From Acidimicrobiaceae bacterium (GTDB taxonomy: Bacteria > Actinomycetota > Acidimicrobiia > Acidimicrobiales > RAAP-2): DNA of 9,788 nucleotides. This document shows, one piece after another, positions 1 to 6,899 of this stretch (the first letter of the stretch is position 1; every line of letters starts with the position of its first letter). The stretch lies in contig JAUTXB010000210.1 in NCBI GenBank assembly GCA_030838245.1, positions 1 to 9,788 of the forward strand. The letters run 5' to 3'. Position numbers and translations under genes: made by a program. The notes beneath the pieces were generated by a model, which worked only from the letters and a program-made list of their open reading frames with translations, searched no databases and was not told where the DNA came from.

Positions 1-13
1 GACTTTCGGCCCT
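1..13 (+). promoter_or_regulatory. DevR/DosR-type box, distal copy (may be cut by window edge)
   Basis: The sequence GACTTTCGGCCCT differs by one base from the core of three other boxes in this window. It lies 24 bp upstream of a second copy, in the same orientation, ahead of the DoxX gene. Mycobacterial DosR promoters often carry paired boxes, and the consensus there is GGGACTWWAGTCCC. The left edge of this copy may continue outside the window. Binding is inferred from motif similarity and from the DevR homologue encoded nearby. Confidence 0.55.
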
Positions 14-22
14 GCTCGATCT

Positions 23-37
23 GGGACCTTCGGCCCT
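23..37 (+). promoter_or_regulatory. DevR/DosR-type box, proximal copy upstream of doxX-like gene
   Basis: GGGACCTTCGGCCCT is the most complete box in the window. Its first 14 bases match the mycobacterial DosR consensus GGGACTWWAGTCCC at 11 positions. It is a near-palindrome centred on base 30. If the usual DosR geometry holds (box centre about 42 bp before the transcription start), transcription would begin near base 72, giving a leader of about 44 nt before the ATG at 116. That start position is inferred. Confidence 0.65.
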
Positions 38-115
38 GCCTCCTCGGACGTTGGAAGGACAAGGTTGTGGTGGTGCCGTTATACCGAAGCGGCCGAGCCG
101 GAACGAGGAGATGAC

Positions 116-775
116 ATGAGTGTGGGATCTTTGCAGGGGACAGTGACAACGGGGGGTGACAGACCCGGGAGCCCGGTCGGCACACCGGTGTCCGGCCGCA
201 GGAATCTCAAGGTTGCGGACTGGCTGTTCCGCTCGAAGGCGGCCAGCATCATTTGGCTCGTCGCCAGACTCTGGCTTGGCTACGAATGGCTCAACGCCGG
301 CTACCAGAAGCTGTGGGGTAGCGAGAACGCGGCCTTCTGGAACGGCGGTGGGGCGGCTGTGAAGGGATTCGCAACGGCGGGGCTCACCGGATCGGCGACG
401 GGCAAGGGTGGTGCGTCCTATGGCTGGTGGGCAGGGTTCTTGCACAACTTCGTCGTTCCCAACGCCTCCTGGATCGCCAAGTTGGTGGCACTGAGCGAGG
501 TGGCGGTCGGAGTTCTGCTGATCATCGGCCTGTTTACCGGTGCGGCGGCCATCGCCGGCCTTGGCCTCAATCTCGTCTACATGTTTTCGGGCACTGCCGG
601 AGTGAACCCGGCGTACGCCGTCGTCGCCCTTTTGTTGATCATGGCGTGGCGCAATGCTGGCTACTTCGGTCTGGACAGATTCGCCCTCCCCATGGTGTCG
701 GGTCTCGTCCACGGCAAGAACCGGGTCAAGAAGGTGTCACCTCGAGCGCCAACCACAGCGCTGCCGGTCCACTGA
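116..775 (+). CDS. DoxX-family integral membrane protein
   Basis: Predicted DoxX/DoxD-like membrane protein of 219 residues. The ATG at 116 is chosen because GAGGAG (105-110) sits 5 nt before it; an upstream in-frame start at 65 lacks such a site. The first 40 residues are polar and probably cytoplasmic. Hydrophobic segments lie near residues 43-62, 118-140, 143-158 and 166-184, the four-helix layout of the family. The stretch RLWLGYEWLNAGYQKLWG in the first helix is typical of actinobacterial DoxX proteins. The archaeal founder, DoxD, is part of a thiosulfate:quinone oxidoreductase, but most bacterial members have no proven reaction, so a quinone-linked redox role is only a suggestion. Two DevR-type boxes upstream place it in the predicted regulon of the kinase/regulator pair that follows. 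It converges with the kinase gene. Confidence 0.85.
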   Translation: MSVGSLQGTVTTGGDRPGSPVGTPVSGRRNLKVADWLFRSKAASIIWLVARLWLGYEWLNAGYQKLWGSENAAFWNGGGAAVKGFATAGLTGSATGKGGASYGWWAGFLHNFVVPNASWIAKLVALSEVAVGVLLIIGLFTGAAAIAGLGLNLVYMFSGTAGVNPAYAVVALLLIMAWRNAGYFGLDRFALPMVSGLVHGKNRVKKVSPRAPTTALPVH

Positions 776-784
776 CCGACGGTC

Positions 785-799
785 CGCGGGCATCCCGCG
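785..799. terminator. GC hairpin between the convergent doxX-like and kinase genes
   Basis: CGCGGG-CAT-CCCGCG forms a perfect 6-bp stem with a 3-nt loop, starting 10 nt after the doxX stop codon. There is no T-run, so it is not a classical intrinsic terminator, although GC-rich actinobacteria often have hairpins without U tracts. A second, weaker inverted repeat, GGGCGA (841-846) with TCGCCC (861-866), lies just past the end of the opposing kinase gene and could serve that transcript. Confidence 0.4.
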
Positions 800-876
800 T
801 GGTTGACCGCACGAGCACGGGAGGATCGGATCACGGGCTCGGGCGAGCGAGTAAGCCTTATCGCCCCCAGGCGACC

Positions 877-2019
<1,143 letters not shown>

Positions 2020-2071
2020 TCATTTTGGCGGCCGGAGCTCCCTACACCTCTCGATCGTGCAGACTGGGTTG

Positions 2072-2731
2072 GTGACCATAGGCGTGTTCATCCTCGATGA
2101 CCACGAGATCGTCCGGGATGGAATCCGGAGTCTGGTGATGGCTGACGGCTTGACGGTCGTGGGCGAAGCAGGAACCGCGGCCGAGGCGTTGGCTCGGATA
2201 CCGGCCACTCGCCCTGACGTGGCCGTTCTCGACGTACGCCTTCCTGATGGCAATGGGATCGAGGTGTGCCGGGAGATCCGCGCCGGCCACCCCGAGGTGG
2301 CCTGCATCATGCTCACCACCTATGCCGACGACGAGGCTCATCTAGCCGCGGTCATGGCCGGCGCCTCGGCCTACGTTCTCAAGCAGATCCGCGGCCGGGA
2401 CCTGGTTGAGGGAATCCGCGCCGTCGCTGCCGGCAAGTCGCTGATCGATCCGGCCGCCACGGCCCGGCTCATGGAGGTACTTCGGGGAACCCCGGTCGAG
2501 AATGCCGGCCTCGGCCAGCTGACGCCACGTGAGCGCCAGATTTTGGAGCTCATCTCCGCAGGGAAGACCAATAGGGAGATCGGAGCCGAGCTGTACCTGG
2601 CAGAAAAGACGGTCAAGAACTACGTCTCCAACCTGCTGGCCAAGCTCGGGATGGGCCATCGCGCTGAGGCCGCCGCGTATGCCGCTCGACTCGAAGAGCG
2701 CCGAGCGCAACGTTCAGCACGCGGGCTGTGA
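2072..2731 (+). CDS. devR: NarL/LuxR-family response regulator, DevR/DosR-like
   Basis: Response regulator of 219 residues from the GTG at 2072; a GTG at 2057 would add five residues, and neither has a clear ribosome site. The 2072 start is preferred because it makes the numbering collinear with mycobacterial DevR: phospho-acceptor Asp54 in VLDVRLPDGNGIE, acidic residues in LDDHE, and Lys in YVLKQ. The C-terminal LuxR-type helix-turn-helix (LTPRERQILELISAGKTNREIG, then LAEKTVKNYVSNLLAKLG) keeps Lys179, Lys182 and Asn183, the DNA-contacting residues of DevR, so a similar binding site is expected. Four matching boxes occur in this window. DevR in mycobacteria activates genes for hypoxia, NO and dormancy. 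Here it is divergent from its kinase rather than co-transcribed in a devR-devS operon, and no box is visible between the two genes. Confidence 0.93.
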   Translation: MTIGVFILDDHEIVRDGIRSLVMADGLTVVGEAGTAAEALARIPATRPDVAVLDVRLPDGNGIEVCREIRAGHPEVACIMLTTYADDEAHLAAVMAGASAYVLKQIRGRDLVEGIRAVAAGKSLIDPAATARLMEVLRGTPVENAGLGQLTPRERQILELISAGKTNREIGAELYLAEKTVKNYVSNLLAKLGMGHRAEAAAYAARLEERRAQRSARGL

Positions 2732-2768
2732 CCTATCGGCCCCCACCGAGGCAATTTCAGAAGCAGCA

Positions 2769-2787
2769 TGCCTTCCTCAGTGAGGCA
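2769..2787. terminator. Weak inverted repeat between convergent devR and PNPOx genes
   Basis: TGCCT (2769-2773) and AGGCA (2783-2787) can pair across a 9-nt loop; the inner CCTCAGTGAGG is itself a palindrome. It lies in the 69-bp gap between two convergent genes, where a bidirectional terminator would be expected. The stem is short and there is no T-run, so this is a tentative call. Confidence 0.25.
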
Positions 2788-2800
2788 GCGTGCCGTCCGC

Positions 2801-3217
2801 TCAGCTGTAACGCCGCTCACTGGCCCCGTCGCTCCGGAAGCCCGAAAGGCGGTCGAGGCTGACGCCGACGTGCCGCGCGGCGATCGTGGAGGACGGCGCT
2901 CCCCGTCGTCCGAGACCAATTAGAGCGTCGCCCCCCAGAGGTTCCGATCGGCCTACTACCACCACCACCCAGCCTTCTTGGGCTACGACGTCGATTCGAT
3001 CCACCTCGAAGGCCACGATATTGTCCAAAAGCGCCGTGTACAGCTCATCTGTCTCGACTGCGAACACCACCTGATTCTCCGCAAGGTGGTAGAAGACCGG
3101 CACAACGGCGGGGAGTGCCCCGACGCTGAGCGCGAGTCGTCCGAGTAGTTGGGTACCGAGGAGTCGTCGGCACTCATCGAGATCCAAGCTCGCGACGGCG
3201 TGCCGATTGGTGAACAC
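2801..3217 (-). CDS. PNPOx-like (pyridoxamine 5'-phosphate oxidase fold) flavin/F420-type protein
   Basis: Small split-barrel protein of 138 residues. Residues 11-95 follow the Pyridox_ox_2 pattern: a helix ECRRLLGTQLLGRLALSV, then PAVVPVFYHL, a strand VVFAVE, the helix TALLDNIVAFEVD, and the strand GWVVVVVGRSEPL. Family members bind FMN, F420 or heme, and many act as small reductases; the substrate here cannot be read from sequence. Residues 96-138 are polar and less conserved-looking. The start is GTG. A GAAAG directly abuts it, too close to act as a ribosome site. A DevR-type box on the same strand is centred 42 bp upstream of the start, so the mRNA may be leaderless. Mycobacterial DosR regulons also contain PNPOx-fold proteins, which fits the context. 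It is divergent from the cytochrome b operon. Confidence 0.8.
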   Translation of the reverse strand: MFTNRHAVASLDLDECRRLLGTQLLGRLALSVGALPAVVPVFYHLAENQVVFAVETDELYTALLDNIVAFEVDRIDVVAQEGWVVVVVGRSEPLGGDALIGLGRRGAPSSTIAARHVGVSLDRLSGFRSDGASERRYS

Positions 3218-3251
3218 CTTTCAAGCATCCCGCACCGAGCGTCTGGGAACC

Positions 3252-3266
3252 AGGGCCGAAGGTCAC
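3252..3266 (-). promoter_or_regulatory. DevR/DosR-type box for the PNPOx gene
   Basis: Read on the minus strand this is GTGACCTTCGGCCCT, identical over 13 bases to the box at 25-37. It points at the PNPOx gene, whose GTG lies 34 nt downstream. The box centre (3259) to GTG (3217) distance of 42 bp matches the spacing expected between a proximal DosR site and a transcription start. A weak -10-like GATGCT lies in between. Confidence 0.65.
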
Positions 3267-3301
3267 ATCTCGCTCTGACTTCCGCCTGTCGCGCCAACGC
3301 C

Positions 3302-3339
3302 TTCATCCGAACACGCCGGAATTTCGTGCGCCGGATGAA
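3302..3339. repeat. Interrupted inverted repeat between two divergent DevR-type boxes
   Basis: TTCATCCG (3302-3309) and CGGATGAA (3332-3339) are perfect inverted 8-mers. Inside them CACG (3312-3315) and CGTG (3325-3328) continue the symmetry with slight offset. The right arm abuts the plus-strand box at 3340. The element sits between the two outward-facing promoters and could bind a second regulator or form a cruciform; nothing in the sequence identifies the partner. Confidence 0.45.
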
Positions 3340-3354
3340 AGGACCTTCGGCCCT
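3340..3354 (+). promoter_or_regulatory. DevR/DosR-type box for the cytochrome b operon
   Basis: AGGACCTTCGGCCCT shares GGACCTTCGGCCCT exactly with the box at 23-37. It faces the three-gene cytochrome operon. With the usual 42-bp offset, transcription would start near 3389. TAATCT (3377-3382) is a plausible, imperfect -10 element just ahead of that point. Confidence 0.65.
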
Positions 3355-3386
3355 AGTTGCGATTCGCGCTGATCTCTAATCTGAAG

Positions 3387-3395
3387 CCAGGAGGT
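3387..3395 (+). promoter_or_regulatory. Strong but displaced Shine-Dalgarno sequence CCAGGAGGT
   Basis: This is the best ribosome-binding match in the window, yet no standard start in the frame of the small membrane protein lies at normal distance. The first in-frame ATG is at 3425, 30 nt after AGGAGG. In-frame ATA (3404) has ideal spacing of 9 nt but would be a very rare start codon. GTG at 3397 is in another frame and only 2 nt away. Confidence 0.5.
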
Positions 3396-3424
3396 CGTGC
3401 ACTATACAGACGATTATAGGCGTA

Positions 3425-3595
3425 ATGGGCCAAATGGTCGGGAGTCTCGTCAATCTGACCGGGCCAGGTCACTACATCCACTGGGGCTTCATACAGATGT
3501 CGGTGGCCAACTTAGTCCTCATAGCAGTCATGGTGGTTGTCTTCGCTGCTGCGATCCTGATCCCATTCCGTCGTCATGGGAACCGTGACCAATGA
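3425..3595 (+). CDS. Small single-span membrane protein, first gene of cytochrome b operon
   Basis: A 56-residue protein beginning MGQMVGSLVNLTGPGHYIHW. Residues about 25-48 (MSVANLVLIAVMVVVFAAAI) form one clear transmembrane helix, followed by a basic tail PFRRHGNRDQ that should stay inside. Its stop codon overlaps the ATG of the cytochrome b gene (ATGA, 3592-3595), which strongly supports it as a real, translationally coupled gene despite its size. A weak AGG at 3418-3420 precedes the ATG; the strong AGGAGG lies further upstream, so the true start may be earlier in the open frame that begins at 3380. I do not recognise a named family. It is probably a small accessory subunit of the membrane complex formed with the next two proteins. 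His16 and His19 (GHYIHW) just before the helix are candidate ligands or structural residues. Confidence 0.75.
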   Translation: MGQMVGSLVNLTGPGHYIHWGFIQMSVANLVLIAVMVVVFAAAILIPFRRHGNRDQ

Positions 3596-4305
3596 CTACG
3601 AAGACCGAGACCCCATTGGACGGAACTCAGGAGCCGTCCGAGGACGCCGACCAGTTGACGGCCAAGCTGCGTCATGCCGCCGTAGCAGCGCTGCCCCCCG
3701 AGCGTCTCATGCCCGATCGCCAGCCCTCCTATGTGGCGTCGTGGATATACGTCTTCGGAGTCCTCACACTCGCATCCCTGGTCGTCGTCATTCTGACCGG
3801 AGTGGTGTTGGCAATCTTCGGGCCGTCATGGTGGCACGTCTCAAGGGTGGGGCTCTTCGTCAACTCCCTGCACCTTTGGAGCGTGGAGGTGTTTTTCTTC
3901 GTCATGGTTATCCACTTGTGGGGCAAGTTCTTCATGGCTGCTTGGCGCGGACGTCGGCGTGCGACTTGGATCACGGGCGTGGTCGCGTTCGTCGTCTCGA
4001 TTGGCGCCGCCTTCACCGGATATCTGTCCCAGCAGAACTTCGACTCGCAATGGATCGCCACACAGGCGAAGGATGGGATCAACTCATCCGGTGCCGGGGC
4101 AGTGTTCAACGTCCTCAACTTCGGTCAGATGCTGATGTGGCACGTCCTGCTACTTCCCCTGGTCCTCGGGATCCTCGTGGCCGGCCACGTATTGCTGGTG
4201 CGCCTTCGTGGCGTCGTTCCGCCATTTGCTCCACCCGAGGAGGGCATCACTAGGGCAGACCGGACTTCGGCGGCAGAAGCCGCGCCGACGGAGGATCGGT
4301 CATGA
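3592..4305 (+). CDS. Di-heme cytochrome b6-like membrane protein (cytochrome b N-terminal domain)
   Basis: Integral membrane cytochrome b of 237 residues. After a polar N-terminus, helices run at about 50-76, 87-115, 125-147 and 178-204. Heme-ligand histidines are visible as two pairs: His94 and His108 in NSLHLWSVEVFFFVMVIHLW, and His184 and His199 in MWHVLLLPLVLGILVAGHV. Spacings of 14 and 15 residues match the cytochrome b6 pattern (bc1 cytochrome b has 14 and 14). The segment after helix C reads FTGYLSQQNFDSQW, where quinol-oxidising b cytochromes usually have a GYxLPW-type motif. The PEWY motif is absent, as expected for a protein lacking the C-terminal half. It should carry electrons across the membrane between a quinone and an unknown partner. 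It is coupled by ATGA overlaps to genes on both sides. No Rieske or c-type cytochrome gene lies nearby. Confidence 0.88.
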   Translation: MTTKTETPLDGTQEPSEDADQLTAKLRHAAVAALPPERLMPDRQPSYVASWIYVFGVLTLASLVVVILTGVVLAIFGPSWWHVSRVGLFVNSLHLWSVEVFFFVMVIHLWGKFFMAAWRGRRRATWITGVVAFVVSIGAAFTGYLSQQNFDSQWIATQAKDGINSSGAGAVFNVLNFGQMLMWHVLLLPLVLGILVAGHVLLVRLRGVVPPFAPPEEGITRADRTSAAEAAPTEDRS

Positions 4306-5333
4306 CTGCTATGACAGCACCCCGGCGCCCTCCGCACTCCCGGCGCTTCAAGCCTGACCGCGACGTAGAAGAGTGGCGGGGAAGGTACGTCCCATACGAT
4401 CTCGTGAAGGAGTTTTTGGCCGCTCTCCTGGTTGTGGCTGTGCTGATCGCATTGCTGGCCGTGGTTTTCTCCTCGCCAGACGATCATCCGGCAACTGTGC
4501 GTTCGTGGGCAACTGCTGACCCGGTCGACTTCGCGCAAACTGCCATCACCGAGCTCGACGGGACGAGTGCCAGCGCGACGTATGGGCCGCCGTACAACAC
4601 GTCCGACCCTGGAGCTACACAATCGATCGGGCCCTTCTCGCCCGAACGCTGGTTTGGTGTCCGTCACCCAATCAACACCGCGGACGACTACGTCATCGCT
4701 CCGCTCCAGACACTTCCCGGTAGACCGGCGTTGGATGCGGCGATCACCCGTTACGCCTCCGCTTCGCAGGCACAGCGAGCAGACTGGACGACCGCCTACG
4801 AGAAGGCAGTGGTCAACGCGACCTTTACCGACGGCACGCTGACGATTCCATCGGGCGCCTACGGACCGGTGCAACCAATGATCAGCACGCTCACGTCGAT
4901 GGCGCGTAGTGGCGCCCTTGACGGTGCTCTGCTCGGGTCTCCCCAGTTCTACGGGACCAACTACACCAAGCCTCTCTTGTTCCTCGCGGACGGCACCTAC
5001 TTGGCGAACCGCGGGCAAGCTCAGCACCTACAGGGTTCTCAGTGGGGGATGATGAACGAGACGGGAAGCTACCCGGGGCAAGCATGGCTGTGGCTTTACA
5101 CGGCGTGGTACCAAGTCCCACCAATGAAGACCTCTCCAAACGCCGACCTCCAAGTCTGGGGGATCATGGTGCTCCTAACCCTGGTGCTAGTTCTGGTCCC
5201 ATTCATTCCCGTCCTGCGATCGGTTCCCCGCTGGACCCGCGTCTACCGGCTTATCTGGCGTCAGTACTACCGCGATTCTCAAGGAGTCACACATGGCATT
5301 GGGAAGTCGGCGCCAACGGCCGAATCGCGATAG
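4302..5333 (+). CDS. Two-TM protein with large extracytoplasmic domain, cytochrome b partner of unknown function
   Basis: Protein of 343 residues, third in the operon. The ATG at 4302 overlaps the cytochrome b stop codon and has GGAGG (4290-4294) 7 nt upstream. The N-terminus is basic. One helix lies at about 38-57 (FLAALLVVAVLIALLAVVF) and a second at about 285-305. The roughly 225 residues between them should be outside the membrane, with both termini inside and a basic C-terminal tail RWTRVYRLIWRQYYR. The outside domain has TYGPPYN, a proline-rich stretch, and an aromatic segment AWLWLYTAWYQVPPM just before helix 2. There is no cysteine anywhere, which rules out a Rieske cluster and c-type heme. 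I do not recognise a characterised family. Its fixed place after the cytochrome suggests it replaces subunit IV or docks an external electron partner. Confidence 0.8.
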   Translation: MTAMTAPRRPPHSRRFKPDRDVEEWRGRYVPYDLVKEFLAALLVVAVLIALLAVVFSSPDDHPATVRSWATADPVDFAQTAITELDGTSASATYGPPYNTSDPGATQSIGPFSPERWFGVRHPINTADDYVIAPLQTLPGRPALDAAITRYASASQAQRADWTTAYEKAVVNATFTDGTLTIPSGAYGPVQPMISTLTSMARSGALDGALLGSPQFYGTNYTKPLLFLADGTYLANRGQAQHLQGSQWGMMNETGSYPGQAWLWLYTAWYQVPPMKTSPNADLQVWGIMVLLTLVLVLVPFIPVLRSVPRWTRVYRLIWRQYYRDSQGVTHGIGKSAPTAESR

Positions 5334-5356
5334 CCGTCCGGCGGCCTAGCGCCATT

Positions 5357-5379
5357 TTCGTGCGCGATCCGTGCGCGAA
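5357..5379 (+). terminator. Wobble-rich hairpin after the cytochrome b operon
   Basis: In plus-strand RNA, UUCGUGCGCG pairs with CGUGCGCGAA across an AUC loop: a 10-bp stem with two G-U pairs. It begins 24 nt after the operon's last stop codon. On the opposite strand the two wobble positions become A-C mismatches, so the fold favours plus-strand transcripts. No T-run follows. A near copy lies at 9066-9085. Confidence 0.45.
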
Positions 5380-5473
5380 GGATGACGATCCGAGTGCGGA
5401 GGATTCTTCACTCGCCCCAAGGCCCTGCGACGACCTAACTGTCCTCGGCGAAGAATCGCCAGCGACGGAGTGT

Positions 5474-6214
5474 TCAGGCGGCAAAGCCGCCATCGACCGT
5501 GATCGCCGTGCCGGTGATGTAGCGGGCTTCGTCACCAGCGAGGTAGGCAACGGTGGCAGCGATGTCGTCGACGCGGCCGTAGCGACCGAGGGCGGGAACG
5601 CCCCGTAGGAACTCCGCGGCCGGGCCGTCCTCAGGATTCATGTCGGTATCGATCAGGCCTCCCTGCACGACGGAGACCGTGATCCCCTTCGGTGCGAGGT
5701 CGCGGGCGAGACCTTTGGTGAGGCCTGTCAACGCCGACTTGCACATGGCATAGAGAGTCAGTCCCGGCACGGGAACACGATCGGCCAAGGCACTGCCGAT
5801 ATTGATGATGCGTCCGCCTTCGTTCATGTGCCTGGCTGCAGCCTGGGAAGCCAGAAACACAGCCCTGACGTCGACTGCCCACGTGAGGTCCAACTGTTCA
5901 ACCGTCGCGTCTTCGAGGGCCCCACCGGCAAAGATCCCGGCATTATTGACCAGAATGTCGATCCGGCCTAGGTCCAGCGCGGTCTGCTCCACCGCCGCAA
6001 CAGCAGCAGCGGGATCGGCGTTGTCGGCCTTGATGACCAATGCCTGCCGACCTCCGGCCTCGATCTGCTCGGCTACTGCCAGCGCCTTGTCCGCGCTGTT
6101 GGCATAGGTAAGTGCCACTGCAGCACCATCGTGCGCCAATCGCCGAGCGATCGCCGCTCCAATTCCCCGGCTTCCGCCCGTCACGAGCGCCACCTTGCCC
6201 TCAAGTCCGTTCAT
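5474..6214 (-). CDS. Classical short-chain dehydrogenase/reductase (FabG-like)
   Basis: NAD(P)-dependent oxidoreductase of 246 residues, normal length for a classical SDR. The Rossmann cofactor motif TGGSRGIG is at 12-19 (Arg16 suggests NADPH), NNAG at 90-93, and the catalytic triad is Ser141, Tyr155 and Lys159 (YAMCK). The end DGGFAA is typical of the 3-oxoacyl-ACP reductase-like group. The substrate cannot be told from sequence; without fatty-acid genes alongside it is unlikely to be the housekeeping FabG. The ATG at 6214 is chosen because GAGG lies 5 nt upstream and the SDR fold begins right after it; an open frame runs back to 6298 but looks non-coding. It stands alone, convergent with the cytochrome operon across a gap of 140 bp. 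Confidence 0.92.
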   Translation of the reverse strand: MNGLEGKVALVTGGSRGIGAAIARRLAHDGAAVALTYANSADKALAVAEQIEAGGRQALVIKADNADPAAAVAAVEQTALDLGRIDILVNNAGIFAGGALEDATVEQLDLTWAVDVRAVFLASQAAARHMNEGGRIINIGSALADRVPVPGLTLYAMCKSALTGLTKGLARDLAPKGITVSVVQGGLIDTDMNPEDGPAAEFLRGVPALGRYGRVDDIAATVAYLAGDEARYITGTAITVDGGFAA

Positions 6215-6250
6215 GGTCACCTCATCTCTCGATCGCGCTCGAAACCAAGC

Positions 6251-6288
6251 AGTCGTGATATGCCTGAACGAACGACTCCCGTCGTGAT
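6251..6288. repeat. Direct and inverted repeats upstream of the SDR gene
   Basis: GTCGTGAT occurs at 6252-6259 and again at 6281-6288. In addition AGTCGT (6251-6256) is inverted as ACGACT (6272-6277). The cluster is 37-74 bp ahead of the SDR start, in the likely promoter, so it could be an operator. No regulator gene for it is identifiable here. Confidence 0.35.
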
Positions 6289-6298
6289 TGCTCAGCAC

Positions 6299-6899
6299 TC
6301 ATCTTGCGGAACCCAGCGCGTGCCAATAGGTCCTGCTTCCGGTCGGCCACCTATTTGGCAGCCTCCTGCTATACCGACGGATCGGACTTGGCGATTTGGA
6401 CAAGGCCAACGGTGCTTGGCCTGGAATCGAACTCACCCCCCCCCTATTTCCCAACCTGTGCTGCCGTTCGAGCTCTACAACACCAACATTCAGTGCCATA
6501 CCCTCTACCAAATAAATTTAGGTGAAGCGCGGGCGCATCCTGGCTCGTGAGCACGCGTTGCCGCCGGGTTCCCACCGCGATCCGACGCAGGTCCTACCCG
6601 ATGCAGCAGTAGACGTCATGTGGCGTCGATTCGTTGCACCCCGCAGTGAGAAGGTCCGTCGAGGAGTCTCGACTCGTGGTGTACGCCGATGTACCAAATG
6701 ATGACGATGATCGGGCAGCGAGCGTTGGAGCCGAAGTGGCCCGATTGCGCCAAGTCACCCTCGAACCGGCCGAAGCCGCTTGACCATCTGAGCATCCGGA
6801 CTCCGTTCGGAACGGGCCTCTTCCCCGCTCCCAGATCTCGCGGGGCCTGCATTGCGAGAGCGCGTACATTGTCGGCCGATGTTTACACTTGCAGAACCC
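6299..6899. other. Gene-poor region between the SDR and propeller-like genes
   Basis: About 600 bp in which I see no gene I can support. Open frames of 70-139 codons exist on both strands but show no family motif, no good ribosome site, and conflicting frames. The stretch 6436-6520 is unlike its surroundings: a run of nine C, then relatively AT-rich sequence ending in TAAATTTA (6513-6520). The plus-strand open stretch 6604-6780 ends in LVVYADVPNDDDDRAASVG, which could be a gene remnant but lacks a convincing start. Confidence 0.5.
6436..6444. repeat. Homopolymeric C9 tract
   Basis: Nine consecutive C residues, the longest mononucleotide run in the window. It is intergenic as annotated here, so slippage would not change a recognised protein. 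Confidence 0.9.

Noticed and set aside
3397..3588. 63-codon open frame from GTG close to the strong AGGAGG
   Set aside because: Its product is polar and featureless; the neighbouring frame encodes a clean transmembrane helix and joins cytochrome b by an ATGA overlap. The GTG is also only 2 nt from the AGGAGG.
4125..5027. 300-codon minus-strand open frame across the cytochrome operon
   Set aside because: It is Arg/Cys-rich with no recognisable domain and lies opposite two overlapping genes with clear membrane helices.
6405..6530. Possible degraded tRNA on the minus strand (TTTGGTAGAG and GTGAGTTCGATT)
   Set aside because: The D and T arms do not pair properly, the anticodon loop lacks T33, and the two parts are too far apart for one tRNA. 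Kept only as a note in the gene-poor region.
6604..6780. Open plus-strand stretch ending LVVYADVPNDDDDRAASVG, recalling the end of some regulator ligand-binding domains
   Set aside because: It is about 55 codons, has no ribosome site or clear start, and the resemblance is too weak to call a pseudogene.
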